55,238 bases of DNA from Lysobacteraceae bacterium (GCA_003241895.1 QBLY01000017.1:2049-57286), one strand, 5' to 3'; shown: positions 1 to 10,117, counted from the stretch's first letter. Notes: a model not told the origin generated them from the letters alone. Program-made: numbers and translations.

Positions 1-861
1 CTGCTGGGCGCCGGCCGAGCCGTAGCCGGCGCCCAGCAGCGCGTTGGCGGCGCCTTCGATGTCGGCGTCGGGCAGCACCACCATGTGGTTCTTGGCCCCG
101 CCCAGCGCCTGCACGCGCTTGCCGTTGGCGCTGCCGCGGGCGTAGATGTATTCGGCGATGGGCGTGGAGCCCACGAAGCTCAGCGCCTGCACGCGCGGGT
201 CGTCCAGCAGCGCGTCCACGGCTTGCTTGTCGCCATGCACCACGTTGAAGACGCCGTCGGGCAGCCCGGCTTGCTTGAGCAGGCGCGCCAGGATCATCGC
301 CGTGCCGGGGTCGCGTTCGGACGGCTTGAGGATGAAGGTGTTGCCGCAGGCCAGCGCCACCGGGAACATCCACATCGGCACCATGCACGGGAAGTTGAAC
401 GGCGTGATGCCGGCCACCACGCCCAGCGGCGCATATTCGGTCCACGAATCGACGTCGCGGCCGACGTTCATCGAATGCTCGCCCTTGAGCAGGTGCGGGG
501 CACCGCAGGCGAACTCCACCACTTCCAGCCCGCGCGTCAGCTCGCCGCGCGCGTCGGCCAGCACCTTGCCGTGCTCGGAGGTGATGCAGGCGGCGATTTC
601 CTCCGCGTGCGCCTCCAGCAGCGCCTTGTACTTGAACAGCACCCGCGCGCGATGGAGCGGGGTGGTGGCGGCCCAGGCCGGGAAGGCAGCCTGCGCCGAA
701 GACACCGCGGCTTCGACGTCGGCCTTGGAGGCCAGCGCCACGCAGGCCTGCACCTGGCCGGTGGCCGGGTCGAACACGTCGGAGTAGCGACCGCTGCCGC
801 CGTCGCGGGCCTGGCCCTGGATGAAGTGCAGGATGCGGGGCGTCTGGGCAGCTTGGGTCAT
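1..861 (-). CDS. mmsA: CoA-acylating (methyl)malonate-semialdehyde dehydrogenase, N-terminal part (3' end outside window)
   Basis: Oxidises methylmalonate or malonate semialdehyde to propionyl- or acetyl-CoA with NAD+ and CoA. The 287 codons visible start at an ATG ([14 protein letters not shown]) and show the ALDH Rossmann region with the family phrase [20 protein letters not shown], then [13 protein letters not shown] and [11 protein letters not shown]. The window edge cuts the gene at GSAGAQQ, just before the expected catalytic Cys of the RCM motif. It lies downstream of ald and the omega-aminotransferase on the same strand, which suggests a bauC-like role in beta-alanine breakdown rather than valine or inositol breakdown. 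A terminator separates it from ald, so it may have its own promoter. Confidence 0.9.
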   Translation of the reverse strand, partial: MTQAAQTPRILHFIQGQARDGGSGRYSDVFDPATGQVQACVALASKADVEAAVSSAQAAFPAWAATTPLHRARVLFKYKALLEAHAEEIAACITSEHGKVLADARGELTRGLEVVEFACGAPHLLKGEHSMNVGRDVDSWTEYAPLGVVAGITPFNFPCMVPMWMFPVALACGNTFILKPSERDPGTAMILARLLKQAGLPDGVFNVVHGDKQAVDALLDDPRVQALSFVGSTPIAEYIYARGSANGKRVQALGGAKNHMVVLPDADIEGAANALLGAGYGSAGAQQ

Positions 862-876
862 GGGGATCCCTGGTAA

Positions 877-904
877 AAGAAACCCCGGCGCTCGCGCGCC
901 GGGG
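877..904 (-). terminator. Rho-independent terminator after ald
   Basis: Read on the minus strand there is an 8-bp perfect stem (CCCCGGCG / CGCCGGGG, arms 897-904 and 883-890) with a 6-nt loop, followed by a T-rich run TTTCTTTT. It sits 15 nt after the ald stop and before the mmsA start. Confidence 0.8.
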
Positions 905-918
905 CCGGGAAAACAAAC

Positions 919-2034
919 TCAGCCGGCGAGGGCCTCGGCGGCGGGCACGTACTCGTAGCCCAGGTCCTTGGCGACCGCTTCGTAGGTGATCTTTCCGGCG
1001 TGCACGTTCAGGCCGTTGAGCAGGTGCTGGTCGTCCATCATTGCCTGGGCGCCCTTGTTGGCCAGCTGCACCGCGAAGGGCAGGGTGGCGTTGGTGAGCG
1101 CGAAGGTGGAGGTGCGGGCGACGCCGCCGGGCATGTTGGCCACGCAGTAGTGGACGATGCCGTCCACTTCGTAGGTCGGGTTCTGGTGCGTGGTGGCGCG
1201 CGAGGTCTCGAAGCAGCCGCCCTGGTCGATGGCGACGTCCACCAGCACCGAGCCCGGCTGCAGCAGCGCCAGCTGCGCACGCGACACCAGCTTGGGCGCC
1301 GCGGCGCCCGGGATCAGCACCGCGCCGATCACCAGGTCGGTGCGCGGCAGCAGCTGCTCGATGGCGTCGCGGGTGGAATAGATGGTGTTGAGCTGGTGGC
1401 CGTAGAGCTCGTCGAGGTACTTGAGCCGGTCCAGCGAGCGGTCAAGGATGGTCACGTTGGCATTCATGCCCATGGCCATGCGCGCGGCGTTGATGCCGAC
1501 CACGCCGCCGCCGATCACCAGCACTTCGGCCGGCTCCACGCCCGGCACGCCGCCCAGCAGCACGCCCGATCCGCCCTGGGCCTTTTCCAGCGCGTGCGCG
1601 CCGGCCTGGATGGACATGCGGCCGGCCACTTCCGACATCGGCGCCAGCAGCGGCAGGCCGCCCTTGCGGTCGGTGACGGTTTCATAGGCGATGCAGGTGG
1701 CGCCGGACTTCACCAGGGCCTTGGTCTGGTCGGGATCGGGCGCCAGGTGCAGGTAGGTGTAGAGGATCTGGCCGGGGCGCAGCATCGCGCATTCCACCGG
1801 CTGGGGTTCCTTCACCTTGATGATCATGTCGGCCCTGGCGAAGATCACCGCGGCGCTGTCGACGATGGTGGCGCCGGCCTTCTCGTACATCTCGTTGGTC
1901 AGGCCGATGGACAGGCCGCCGTCACGCTGCACCATTACCTGGTGGCCGTGCGCGGTGAGCTCGCGGGCGCCGGCCGGGGTCAGGCCGATGCGGTACTCGT
2001 GGTTCTTGATCTCTTTGGGGACGCCGATAAGCAT
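919..2034 (-). CDS. ald: Alanine dehydrogenase
   Basis: NAD-dependent oxidative deamination of L-alanine to pyruvate and ammonium (reversible). The 371-residue length and the N-terminus [20 protein letters not shown] are typical of the family. The substrate-binding and catalytic residues Lys75 (IIKVKEP) and His96 (YTYLHLAPD) are in their expected places, and the NAD-binding glycine motif [17 protein letters not shown] is present near residue 170. It lies between the omega-amino acid:pyruvate aminotransferase and mmsA on the same strand. Both aminotransferases of this locus probably consume pyruvate and make alanine, so Ald can recycle the amino acceptor and release the nitrogen as ammonium (inference). 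Confidence 0.96.
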   Translation of the reverse strand: MLIGVPKEIKNHEYRIGLTPAGARELTAHGHQVMVQRDGGLSIGLTNEMYEKAGATIVDSAAVIFARADMIIKVKEPQPVECAMLRPGQILYTYLHLAPDPDQTKALVKSGATCIAYETVTDRKGGLPLLAPMSEVAGRMSIQAGAHALEKAQGGSGVLLGGVPGVEPAEVLVIGGGVVGINAARMAMGMNANVTILDRSLDRLKYLDELYGHQLNTIYSTRDAIEQLLPRTDLVIGAVLIPGAAAPKLVSRAQLALLQPGSVLVDVAIDQGGCFETSRATTHQNPTYEVDGIVHYCVANMPGGVARTSTFALTNATLPFAVQLANKGAQAMMDDQHLLNGLNVHAGKITYEAVAKDLGYEYVPAAEALAG

Positions 2035-2084
2035 GGAGCTGCCCTCCCGGGGCGGAACTGTTCTTGTTGGGGTCGGCCGCCCGG

Positions 2085-3437
2085 TCAGGCGGTGGCGCGT
2101 ATGGTAGCGGCCAGTCGGTCGAAAATCAGGTCGATATGGTCTTTTTGCAGGATCAGCGGCGGCGAAAGGGCCAGCACGTCACCGGTGCAGCGCACCATCA
2201 GGTTCTGTTCGTGGAACGCATGGTTGAAGGCGTCGTAACCGCGCGCACCGGGCGCGCCCTCGCGCGGCGCCAGCTCCACCGCACCGATCAGGCCGAAGTT
2301 GCGGATGTCGATGACGTTGGGCAGCCCCTTCAGGGCGTGGATGGCGTCTTCCCAGTACTGGCCCAGCTCGATCGCCTTCTCGAACAGGTTTTCATCCCGG
2401 TAGGTGTCCAGCGTGGCCAGGGCGGCCGCACAGGCCAGCGGATGGCCCGAGTAGGTGTAGCCGTGGAACAGTTCGATCGCGCCGGCGGGGCCGTGCATGA
2501 AGGTGTCGTGGATCTTGCCCGTGGCGAACACCGCGCCCATCGGCACGGTACCGCTGGTGAGCCCCTTGGCGACGGTGATCAGGTCGGGCGTGACGCCGAA
2601 GCGCTGCGCGGCGAAGGCCTTGCCGACGCGGCCGAAGCCGGTGATCACTTCGTCGAAGATGAGCAGGATGCCGTGCTTGTCGCAGATCTCGCGCAGGCGC
2701 TTGAGGTAGCCGTCGGGCGGAATCACCACGCCGGCGCTGCCGGAGATGGGCTCGACGATCACCGCGGCGATGGTGCTGGCGTCGTGCAGCGCCACCAGGC
2801 GCTCGAGGTCTTCGGCCAGCTCCACGCCGTGCTGCGGCAGGCCGCGGTTGTAGCTGTTGCGGCCGATGTCCAGCGTGTGCCGCAGGTGGTCAACGCCGGC
2901 CAGCATGGGCCCGAAGAACTTGCGGTTGTTGACCATGCCGCCCACTGAAATGCCGCCGAAGCCGACGCCGTGGTAGCCCTTCTCGCGGCCGATCAGGCGG
3001 GTGCGCTGGCCTTCGCCGCGGGCGCGGTGGTAGGCCAGGGCGATCTTGAGCGCGGTGTCCACCGACTCGGAGCCCGAATTGGTGAAGAACACGTGGTCCA
3101 GGCCCTCGGGCGCGATCTCCACCAGCCGCTCGGCCAGCACGAAGGGCAGGGGATGGCCCATCTGGAAGGTCGGCGCGAAGTCGAGCGTGGCGGCCTGGTC
3201 CTGGATGGCCTTGACGATGCGGGGACGGCCGTGGCCGGCGTTGCAGCACCACAGCCCGCCGGTGCCGTCGAGGATTTCGCGGCCGTCGGTGCTGCGGTAG
3301 TACATGCCCTCGGCGCTGGCCAGCAGGCGCGGCGTCTTCTTGAACTGCCGGTTGGCGGTGAACGGCATCCAGAACGCGTCGGTGTGGTCCGGCGCAACGG
3401 TGGCTGGGCTGGCGGAAGCGTCGTCGGACGGGCTCAT
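2085..3437 (-). CDS. bauA: Omega-amino acid:pyruvate (beta-alanine:pyruvate) aminotransferase, class III
   Basis: PLP-dependent transfer of an omega-amino group, typically from beta-alanine to pyruvate, giving malonate semialdehyde and alanine. The 450-residue protein has the family N-terminus AFWMPFTANRQFKKTPRLLA, the segment GLWCCNAGHGR, the phosphate-binding SGSESVDTA, the Asp of FDEVITGFGRVG (D262) and the PLP Lys in TVAKGLTSG (K291). I chose the ATG giving MSPSDDAS; the upstream ATG at 3497 (MIVNF) is possible, but it lies in the likely promoter region. The open frame running further upstream, antisense to the regulator, is not coding. It is divergent from puuR. The product could also act on GABA or other omega-amines. 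Confidence 0.9.
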   Translation of the reverse strand: MSPSDDASASPATVAPDHTDAFWMPFTANRQFKKTPRLLASAEGMYYRSTDGREILDGTGGLWCCNAGHGRPRIVKAIQDQAATLDFAPTFQMGHPLPFVLAERLVEIAPEGLDHVFFTNSGSESVDTALKIALAYHRARGEGQRTRLIGREKGYHGVGFGGISVGGMVNNRKFFGPMLAGVDHLRHTLDIGRNSYNRGLPQHGVELAEDLERLVALHDASTIAAVIVEPISGSAGVVIPPDGYLKRLREICDKHGILLIFDEVITGFGRVGKAFAAQRFGVTPDLITVAKGLTSGTVPMGAVFATGKIHDTFMHGPAGAIELFHGYTYSGHPLACAAALATLDTYRDENLFEKAIELGQYWEDAIHALKGLPNVIDIRNFGLIGAVELAPREGAPGARGYDAFNHAFHEQNLMVRCTGDVLALSPPLILQKDHIDLIFDRLAATIRATA

Positions 3438-3470
3438 GGCGGGGCTCGGGGCGGGGATGAAAGCAAGCTT

Positions 3471-3494
3471 ACCGCGTTGAATAAAATTTACAAT
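3471..3494. promoter_or_regulatory. Candidate operator in the bauA/puuR divergent promoter region
   Basis: The motif ACCGCGTTGAATAAAAT at 3471-3487 recurs with a single base missing at 11665-11680 in the puuA/puuD divergent region. The AT-rich run is conspicuous in this GC-rich genome and lies about 35-50 nt upstream of the bauA start. Binding by the adjacent PuuR-type regulator is an inference. The rest of the 135-nt intergenic region is AT-rich near 3538-3556 and ends in the strong Shine-Dalgarno GGGAGG (3559-3564), which supports the TTG start of puuR. Confidence 0.5.
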
Positions 3495-3572
3495 CATCGG
3501 CAAAACCCGGGTTTCATTGACCGGACCCGGGCCGGGTGTTAAATATTCAGCATCATTTGGGAGGCATGCGCT

Positions 3573-4118
3573 TTGGATATCGGTGTTCGGCTGCAGGCGG
3601 TGCGCAAGGGCAAGGGGCTGAGCCAGCGCGAGCTGGCCAAGCGCGTGGGCGTCACCAACTCCACCATCTCGCTGATCGAGCAGAACAAGGTCAGCCCGTC
3701 CATCAGCTCGCTCAAGAAGGTGCTCGACGGCATTCCCATCTCGCTGGCCGACTTCTTCACCATGGACCTGGCCGATGGCGGCGACAGCCCGTTCTACGCC
3801 GCCGCCGACCTGCCCGACGTGGGCAACAACGAGATCCACTACTTCCTGGTGGGCCAGCACCGCGCCAACCGCCAGATGTGCATCCTGCGCGAGGTGATGC
3901 CGGCGGGCAGCGACACCGGCGAAACCATGCTCAGCCACGACGGCGAAGAGGGCGGGGTGATCGTCCAGGGCCAGGTCGAGCTCACCGTGGGCGACCAGGT
4001 GCGCGTGCTGGGCCCGGGCGAGGCCTACTACTTCGAAAGCCGCCAGCCGCACCGCTTCCGCAACGTCGGCCGCGACGAGGCCATCCTCGTCAGCGCCAAT
4101 ACGCCCCCTTCGTTCTGA
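3573..4118 (+). CDS. puuR: XRE-family regulator with cupin domain (PuuR/PauR type)
   Basis: Predicted transcriptional repressor of the putrescine genes. The 181 residues hold an N-terminal lambda-repressor-type HTH at about 5-60 (GLSQRELAKRVGVTNSTISL) and a C-terminal cupin_2 domain at about 105-175 with GEEGGVIVQGQVELTVGD and the closing segment PHRFRN. This is the PuuR layout, in which the cupin senses putrescine or a derivative. Translation starts at TTG, supported by GGGAGG eight bases upstream. It is followed 10 nt later by puuC, forming a two-gene unit, and is divergent from bauA. In E. coli PuuR represses puu genes and is released by putrescine; the same logic is assumed here. Confidence 0.9.
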   Translation: MDIGVRLQAVRKGKGLSQRELAKRVGVTNSTISLIEQNKVSPSISSLKKVLDGIPISLADFFTMDLADGGDSPFYAAADLPDVGNNEIHYFLVGQHRANRQMCILREVMPAGSDTGETMLSHDGEEGGVIVQGQVELTVGDQVRVLGPGEAYYFESRQPHRFRNVGRDEAILVSANTPPSF

Positions 4119-4128
4119 GAGACCACCC

Positions 4129-5631
4129 ATGACCACGCCCAAGACCCGCGAAGACTGGCAGCAACTCGCCGCCGGCCTGTCCTTGCGCCGCCAGGCCTTC
4201 ATTGACGGCCGCTACGTGGACGCCGCCAGCGGCAAGACCTTCGACTGCATCAGCCCCATCGACGGCCGCGTGCTGGCGGCGGTGGCCGAGTGCGGCGCGC
4301 AGGACATCGACCTGGCCGTGGGCGCCGCGCGCCGCGCCTTCGACGGCGGGCAGTGGTCGGACGCTTCCCCGCGCCATCGCAAGAAGGTGATCCTGAAGTT
4401 TGCCCAGCTGCTCGAGGCACACGCCGACGAACTGGCGCTGCTGGAATCACTCGACATGGGCAAACCGGTCAACGATGCGCTGCACGTGGACGTCGCGGCG
4501 TCGGTGCGCTGCATGGCGTGGACCGGCGAAGCCATCGACAAGGTGTACGGCGAGGTGGCGTCCACCGGCCGCGACGAACTGGGCCTGGTGACGCGTGAAC
4601 CGCTGGGTGTGGTGGGCGCGATCGTGCCCTGGAACTTCCCCCTGCTGATGGCCTCCTGGAAGATTGCCCCGGCTTTGGCCATGGGCAACTCGGTGGTGCT
4701 CAAGCCGTCGGAGAAGTCGCCGCTCAGCGCGCTGCGCATCGCCGAGCTGGCGATGGAGGCGGGCATTCCGGCCGGCGTGTTCAACGTCGTGCCCGGTTTC
4801 GGCAAGGAAGCGGGCGAACCGCTGGCCCTGCACATGGACGTGGACGGGCTGGTGTTCACCGGTTCCACCGCCGTGGGCAAGCACCTGCTGACCTGCGCAG
4901 GCCGCTCCAACCTCAAGCGCGCCTACATGGAGTGCGGCGGCAAGAGCCCGAACCTGGTGTTCGCCGACGCCCCCAACCTCGACCGCGCCGCCAAGGCTGC
5001 GGCCAGCGGCATCTTCTACAACCAGGGCGAGGTGTGCACGGCAGCGTCGCGCCTGTTCGTCGAGCGCTCCATCAAGGACGCGTTCGTGGCCAAGGTGGCC
5101 GAATACGGCCAGCGCATGCAGCCGCGGCATCCGCTGGACCCGGGTGCACCGATGGGCGCGATGGTGGACGAGGGGCAGACCCGGCGCGTGCTGGACTACA
5201 TCGCCAAGGGTCGGGAAGAAGGTGGCCAGGTGGTCATCGGCGGCGAACGCCTGCAGACCGTGGACGGCGGCTGCTACATCGGGCCGACCATCTTCGACGG
5301 CGTCGAGCACGGCCACACCATTGCCCGCGAGGAGATCTTCGGGCCGGTGCTGAGCGTGATCGCCTTCGACAGCGAGGCAGACGCCCTGCGCATGGCCAAC
5401 GACAGCGACTACGGCCTGGCGGCCGGCGTGTTCACCAGCGACCTGAGCCGCGCCCACCGCGTGGCCCGCAAGCTGCGCGCGGGCAGCGTCTGGGTGAACT
5501 ACTGGGACGGCGGCGACATGACCGCGCCCTTCGGCGGCTACAAGCAGAGCGGCAACGGCCGCGACAAATCCCTGCACGCCTTCGAGAAGTACACCGAGGT
5601 CAAGGCCACCTGGATCAACCTCGAGCCCTGA
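4129..5631 (+). CDS. puuC: Gamma-glutamyl-gamma-aminobutyraldehyde dehydrogenase
   Basis: NAD(P)-dependent oxidation of gamma-glutamyl-gamma-aminobutyraldehyde to the acid, step 3 of the Puu route; the family also accepts other omega-amino aldehydes. The 500-residue ALDH has VVGAIVPWNFPLLMASWK, VLKPSEKSPLSA, LVFTGSTAVGK, catalytic Glu268 (MECGGKSPN), nucleophile Cys303 (NQGEVCTAASR) and the C-terminal PFGGYKQSGNGRDKSLHA. It lies 10 nt after puuR. It could also serve the aminobutyraldehyde made by the SpuC-type aminotransferase encoded nearby. Confidence 0.92.
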   Translation: MTTPKTREDWQQLAAGLSLRRQAFIDGRYVDAASGKTFDCISPIDGRVLAAVAECGAQDIDLAVGAARRAFDGGQWSDASPRHRKKVILKFAQLLEAHADELALLESLDMGKPVNDALHVDVAASVRCMAWTGEAIDKVYGEVASTGRDELGLVTREPLGVVGAIVPWNFPLLMASWKIAPALAMGNSVVLKPSEKSPLSALRIAELAMEAGIPAGVFNVVPGFGKEAGEPLALHMDVDGLVFTGSTAVGKHLLTCAGRSNLKRAYMECGGKSPNLVFADAPNLDRAAKAAASGIFYNQGEVCTAASRLFVERSIKDAFVAKVAEYGQRMQPRHPLDPGAPMGAMVDEGQTRRVLDYIAKGREEGGQVVIGGERLQTVDGGCYIGPTIFDGVEHGHTIAREEIFGPVLSVIAFDSEADALRMANDSDYGLAAGVFTSDLSRAHRVARKLRAGSVWVNYWDGGDMTAPFGGYKQSGNGRDKSLHAFEKYTEVKATWINLEP

Positions 5632-5666
5632 GGCCGCGGTGGCCCCGGCAGCCGTCCGCTTGCCGC

Positions 5667-6314
5667 TTACGGCCCAACGGGTAGTCGCTGGTCGCGGGTG
5701 ATCGAGTTGGCGTGGCTGCGATGGTAGATGTAGGAACGCCGCGCCAGGTAGCCACGCTGGCCGCCGTGGGCCAGCAGGCGCTGCATCAGCGCCGATTCCT
5801 CGGCATAGGGCAGGTCGGGGAAGCCGCCGACGGCCAGCATCAGCTCGCGGCGCAGCACCAGCATGCCCACGCCGATGCAATCGTCGAGGTGGATCTGCTG
5901 GCCGGGGTTTTTCGCGCAGGGAACCATCGAGCTGCCCATCACCTGCATCGGCGAGACCCAGATGTCGACGGCCGGCTCGGCCTCGATGGCCTCGCGGTGG
6001 CGGGCCAGGTGGTCGGGCTCGATCTCGTCGTCGCTGTCCAGGAAGGCGATCCACGGCGCCCTTGCCTCCAGCAGCAGGCGATTGCGAGACGCGGCCTGGC
6101 CGCGGTTGGCGTGATGCCAGGTGCGGATGCGGGTGTCACGCCCGCGGCAGGCGGCCAGCACTTGCTCGGTGCCGTCGCTGGACCCGTCATCGGCGACCAG
6201 CAGCTCCCAGGCGGCTTCGTGTTGGGCCAGCACCGACGCCACCGCGCGCGGAAGCAGCCCGCTGCGGTTGTAGGTGGGGAGCAGGAGCGAGAAGTGGGGA
6301 AGCGCGCAGGTCAT
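5667..6314 (-). CDS. Family 2 glycosyltransferase
   Basis: Predicted GT-A fold sugar transferase using a nucleotide-sugar donor; acceptor unknown. The 215 residues begin MTCALPHFSLLLPTYNRSG and contain the nucleotide-binding VADDGSSDGTEQV, the metal-binding DSDD (AFLDSDDEIEPDHLARH) and a late ED-like segment (PYAEESALMQRL). It is short and has no membrane segment, so it is probably cytosolic. A TTG start 30 nt upstream would add ten residues but has no ribosome binding site. It is convergent with puuC (35-nt gap with no clear terminator) and shows no functional link to polyamine use. Confidence 0.85.
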   Translation of the reverse strand: MTCALPHFSLLLPTYNRSGLLPRAVASVLAQHEAAWELLVADDGSSDGTEQVLAACRGRDTRIRTWHHANRGQAASRNRLLLEARAPWIAFLDSDDEIEPDHLARHREAIEAEPAVDIWVSPMQVMGSSMVPCAKNPGQQIHLDDCIGVGMLVLRRELMLAVGGFPDLPYAEESALMQRLLAHGGQRGYLARRSYIYHRSHANSITRDQRLPVGP

Positions 6315-6421
6315 GGCGTATTGCACGCCAGCGCATGTCGCCAAGCCGTGTAGACGGCCCAGGCCAGGCGCCCGGTCCTGCGCCCAGGGTCCGTTTGAAA
6401 CCTCGGCTGGCGAGGATGCAC

Positions 6422-7300
6422 CTAGCGCAGCAGCAGCACCGGAATCGGGCAGCTGCGCAGCACCTGGGTGGTGGTGCTGCCCAGGATCATCGTGCGGATG
6501 CGCGAGTGGCCGTAGGCGCCCATCACCAGCAGGTCAATGCCGCGGGCACCGACCTCGCGGGCAATAACCGCCTCGGCATGACCGGGCTCGATGCCCGCCG
6601 TTGCCTTGAACCCCGCGGAGTCCAGCTGGGCCACGGCCCAGGCGAGCTGCTCATGCAGGGCCGTCTGGCCCGGCTCGCCCACCATCAGCAGGTCGCAGGC
6701 CAGGCCCTTCAAAAGCGGGCTGGCGCACACCATCTCGACGCAGCGTCGGGTGGTGGCGCCGCCATCGAACGCGATCAGGAAGCGCTGCGGCGGCTTGAAC
6801 GCGCGTGACGCCACCAGCACCGGCCGATGCACCGCGCGCAGCACGTGCTCGAGTTGGCCGCCCAGGCGCCCGGTGTCGAAGTTGGCGTGCTCGCCGCGCT
6901 TGCCCACCACGAACACGCGCACGTCGGGCTCAAGCGCCAGCAGGCTGTCGGCCAGGTCGCCGTGCCGCTGGCGTACCTGCGCCTCGACGCCGAAGGCCTG
7001 CGCCAGGTGGGCGCGGGACTGCTCAAGCAGCACGCGGCCCTGTTCCTGCGCCAGCCTGGCGCGCTGTTCGTCCAGGTCGGCCAGCTGGGCCAGCAGGTCT
7101 TCCTGGCCGCCCAGCGACAGGTTGCCGCTCAGGTCGGCGGTGGGCGGCTTGGCGCCGCGTTCAATCGCGTGCAGCAGCTCAAGCGGCGCGGCAAGCCGCA
7201 GCGCGGCCCAGGCGGCCAGTTCGGCAACGCTGCGGGCGTAGACCGAGGCATCGATCGCGGCCAGCACGCGGCCGTCGGCATGGATCAGTGGCGTGTTCAT
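6422..7300 (-). CDS. Tandem-domain universal stress protein
   Basis: 292 residues with two UspA domains (about 8-150 and 158-292). The second carries the nucleotide-binding signature [17 protein letters not shown] followed by the usual [13 protein letters not shown] ending; the first lacks a clear copy of that motif. A good Shine-Dalgarno (AGGAG) overlaps the end of the upstream SulP gene, and the 10-nt spacing implies co-translation with the transporter. Usp genes paired with SulP anion transporters occur elsewhere; the role here is unknown. Confidence 0.9.
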   Translation of the reverse strand: MNTPLIHADGRVLAAIDASVYARSVAELAAWAALRLAAPLELLHAIERGAKPPTADLSGNLSLGGQEDLLAQLADLDEQRARLAQEQGRVLLEQSRAHLAQAFGVEAQVRQRHGDLADSLLALEPDVRVFVVGKRGEHANFDTGRLGGQLEHVLRAVHRPVLVASRAFKPPQRFLIAFDGGATTRRCVEMVCASPLLKGLACDLLMVGEPGQTALHEQLAWAVAQLDSAGFKATAGIEPGHAEAVIAREVGARGIDLLVMGAYGHSRIRTMILGSTTTQVLRSCPIPVLLLR

Positions 7301-7310
7301 GCGGTGCTCC

Positions 7311-8795
7311 TCAGTGGCCGCCCATCAGGCGTTCGGCGTCGGGTTTGTCGTGCACGCCGAGGCGGTCGACGAGGGTGGCGCTGGCTGCGTTCAATCCGAT
7401 CACCTCCACCGCCGTGCCTTCGCGGCGGAACTTCAGCACCACCTTGTCCAGGGCGCCGACGGCGCTGAGATCCCAGAAGTGGGCATGGGATACGTCGATC
7501 ACCACCCGCGCCATGACCTCCTTGAAGTCGAAGCCGGCCACGAACGCGTCCGCCGAAGCGAAGAAGACCTGGCCGGTGACGGTGTAGGCGCGCGCCTGGC
7601 CGCCATCGACCGGGTCCGACTGGATATGCAGCACGCGGCCGACCTTGCGCGCGAAGAACAGCGCCGACAGCAGCACGCCGGTCAGCACGCCCTTGGCCAG
7701 GTCGTGGGTGAACACGGTGACGACCACCGTGGCCACCATGACGATGCTGGACGTTCGCGGATGCGTGGCCAGGTCGCGCACCGAGCTCCAGCTGAAGGTG
7801 CCGATCGACACCATGATCATCACCGCCACCAGCGCCGCCATCGGGATCTGGCGCACCCATTGGCTGCCGAACACCACCAGCAGCAGTAGCACCGTGCCGG
7901 CCACCAGGGCCGACAGGCGGCCGCGGCCGCCGGACTTCACGTTGATCACCGACTGACCGATCATCGCGCAGCCCGCCATGCCGCCCAGCAGGCCCGAGGC
8001 GATGTTGGCGACGCCCTGGCCGGCGCATTCGCGATTCTTGTTGCTGGGCGTGTCGGTAAGGTCGTCGACGATCTGCGCGGTCAGCAGCGACTCCAGCAGG
8101 CCGACCACGGCAAGGGTCGCCGACACCGGCAGGATGATCCACAGCGTGGCCAGCGTCAGCGGGATATCCGGGAACAGGAAGACCGGCAGGCTGTCGGGCA
8201 GCTCGCCCATGTCGCCTACGGTCCGGATATCGAGCTTGAGCCAGATGGCCACGACAGTGAGCAGCACGATGGCGACCAGCGGCGAAGGAATGGCGCGGGT
8301 GAGGTAGGGGAAACCGTAAATGATGGCCAGGCCCGCCGCGCACATCGCGTACACCGTCCAGGGCACGCCGATCAGTTCCGGCAGCTGGGCCATGAAGATG
8401 AGGATGGCCAGCGCGTTGACGAAGCCGGTGATGACCGAACGCGAAATGAAGCGCATCAGCACGCCCAGCTTCAAAGCGCCGGCGATGATCTGGAACACGC
8501 CGGTGAGCAGCGTGGCGGCCAGCAGGTACTGCAGGCCGTGGTCCTTCACCAGGTCGACCATCAGCAGCGCCATCGCGCCGGTGGCGGCCGAGATCATGCC
8601 GGGCCGGCCGCCGGTGAAGGCGATCACCACCGCGATGCAGAACGAGGCGTACAGGCCTACCTTCGGGTCGACGCCAGCGATGATCGAGAAGGCGATGGCT
8701 TCCGGGATAAGGGCCAGTGCCACCACGAGGCCGGCGAGCACGTCCCCGCGGACATTGCCGAACCATTCCTGGCCCAGTCGGGAAAAAGTATTCAA
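7311..8795 (-). CDS. SulP-family anion transporter with STAS domain
   Basis: Inner-membrane anion (sulfate, bicarbonate or similar) transporter of about 494 residues. The N-terminal part has the SulP signature region [20 protein letters not shown] followed by roughly 10-12 hydrophobic segments, and the last 90 residues are a STAS domain ([20 protein letters not shown]). The open frame extends upstream into puuB, but the SulP homology starts at [20 protein letters not shown], so I place the start at TTG 8795; the only nearby ATG is out of frame. Substrate cannot be read from sequence. It lies 31 nt downstream of puuB on the same strand and may be read from the puuA promoter. Confidence 0.85.
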   Translation of the reverse strand: MNTFSRLGQEWFGNVRGDVLAGLVVALALIPEAIAFSIIAGVDPKVGLYASFCIAVVIAFTGGRPGMISAATGAMALLMVDLVKDHGLQYLLAATLLTGVFQIIAGALKLGVLMRFISRSVITGFVNALAILIFMAQLPELIGVPWTVYAMCAAGLAIIYGFPYLTRAIPSPLVAIVLLTVVAIWLKLDIRTVGDMGELPDSLPVFLFPDIPLTLATLWIILPVSATLAVVGLLESLLTAQIVDDLTDTPSNKNRECAGQGVANIASGLLGGMAGCAMIGQSVINVKSGGRGRLSALVAGTVLLLLVVFGSQWVRQIPMAALVAVMIMVSIGTFSWSSVRDLATHPRTSSIVMVATVVVTVFTHDLAKGVLTGVLLSALFFARKVGRVLHIQSDPVDGGQARAYTVTGQVFFASADAFVAGFDFKEVMARVVIDVSHAHFWDLSAVGALDKVVLKFRREGTAVEVIGLNAASATLVDRLGVHDKPDAERLMGGH

Positions 8796-8826
8796 GAAGG
8801 GGTTTCCATGACGCGGGTCTGGCAGT

Positions 8827-10116
8827 TTACCAAAGCGCGTCGCGCAGCTTGAACCACGCCATCGCAGCCACCAGCATTGGCGTGCGCAGCGCACGGCCAC
8901 CGGGGAAGTTGTGGTGCGGGATGTTGGCGAAGGCGTCCAGCCGCCCGGCTTGGCCGCGGATGGCTTCAGCCAGGATCCTTCCGGCCAATCCAGTCGCCGC
9001 CACACCGTGGCCCGAGAAGCCCTGGGCGAAATAGACGTTGTCGCCCAAGCGGCCCCAGTGCGGTGCCCGGTTGAGGCTGATGTCGATCAGCCCGCCCCAG
9101 ACCGTTTCAAACTTCACGCCGTGCAGCTGCGGGAACACGCGGGCCATGCGCCGGGCCATGTTGGCGGCCAGGCGCGGCGGGGGCAGGGTGGAGTAGCTGG
9201 CGCGGCCACCGAACAGCAGGCGGTGGTCGGCGCTGAGCCGGAAATAGTCCAAGGCCCAGTTGATGTCCGCCACCGCCATGTCGTTGCGGATCAGGCTGCG
9301 GGCGCGATCTTCGCCAAGCGGTTCGGTGGCCCCGATGTAGGTGCCGACGGGCATGATCTTGTCGTCGAGCTCGGGCGCGATGCCGTGCACCAGGGCATTG
9401 CCGGCCAGCACGCAGAAGTCACCCTCCACTTCGCCCGACGCCGTGAGCAGGCGCGGACGGGCCCCGCGCGCAAGCGACAGCACGGGCGAATGTTCGAAGA
9501 TGCGCACGCCCGCGGCCACCGCCGCACGCGCCAGGCCCAGGGTGTAGTTGAGCGGATGCAGGTGGCCCGAGCGCGGGTCGTACAGCCCGCCCAGGTAACG
9601 CGGGCTGGGCAACTGCGCCTGGAGCTGGTCACGGTCCCACCACTGGACCGGGTAGGCGTAGTTTTCGACCAGGTCGCGCTGCCAGGCCTTGAGCTCATGC
9701 ACGTGCCGCGGCCTGATCGCCACATGCGCGTGGCCGTTGCGCCAGTGGGCGTCGATGTCGTGGCGTGCAATGCGCTCGCGCACCAGGTCCACGCCTTCCA
9801 CCGACCAGTCGAACATCTGGCGCGAGACGTCCAGACCGACCAGTGACGCGATTTTCGACTGATCGCAGCCGTAGCCGAAGATCACCTGGCCGCCGTTGCG
9901 TCCCGAGGCGCCCCAGCCCACGCGGTTCGCCTCCACCACCACCACGTCCAGCCCGGCCTGCGCCAGCTCCAGCGCCGCCGAAAGGCCGGTGAGGCCCGCG
10001 CCCAGCACGACCACGTCGGCGGTCAGGCGGCCTTCAAGCCGGGGATGCGCCGGCGCCGGCGTGGCGCTGCGCGAATACCACGAGTCCACGTGCGCGGACG
10101 GGTTGCGCACGGTCAT
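8827..10116 (-). CDS. puuB: Gamma-glutamylputrescine oxidase (FAD-dependent, DAO family)
   Basis: Oxidises gamma-glutamylputrescine to gamma-glutamyl-gamma-aminobutyraldehyde with O2, releasing ammonia and H2O2 (step 2 of the Puu route). The 429 residues start with [17 protein letters not shown], then the FAD dinucleotide motif [19 protein letters not shown] at about 34-52 and the PuuB-type [14 protein letters not shown] segment, and end with the second FAD motif [20 protein letters not shown]. The gene starts 1 nt after the puuA stop, so the two are translationally coupled. Related DAO-family deaminating oxidases for other amines cannot be excluded. Confidence 0.92.
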   Translation of the reverse strand: MTVRNPSAHVDSWYSRSATPAPAHPRLEGRLTADVVVLGAGLTGLSAALELAQAGLDVVVVEANRVGWGASGRNGGQVIFGYGCDQSKIASLVGLDVSRQMFDWSVEGVDLVRERIARHDIDAHWRNGHAHVAIRPRHVHELKAWQRDLVENYAYPVQWWDRDQLQAQLPSPRYLGGLYDPRSGHLHPLNYTLGLARAAVAAGVRIFEHSPVLSLARGARPRLLTASGEVEGDFCVLAGNALVHGIAPELDDKIMPVGTYIGATEPLGEDRARSLIRNDMAVADINWALDYFRLSADHRLLFGGRASYSTLPPPRLAANMARRMARVFPQLHGVKFETVWGGLIDISLNRAPHWGRLGDNVYFAQGFSGHGVAATGLAGRILAEAIRGQAGRLDAFANIPHHNFPGGRALRTPMLVAAMAWFKLRDALW

Positions 10117-10117
10117 C

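Noticed and set aside
3438-4202. Long N-terminal extension of the omega-aminotransferase frame
   Set aside because: The extension is antisense to puuR and shows no homology; the family N-terminus starts near residue 20 of the 450-residue protein.
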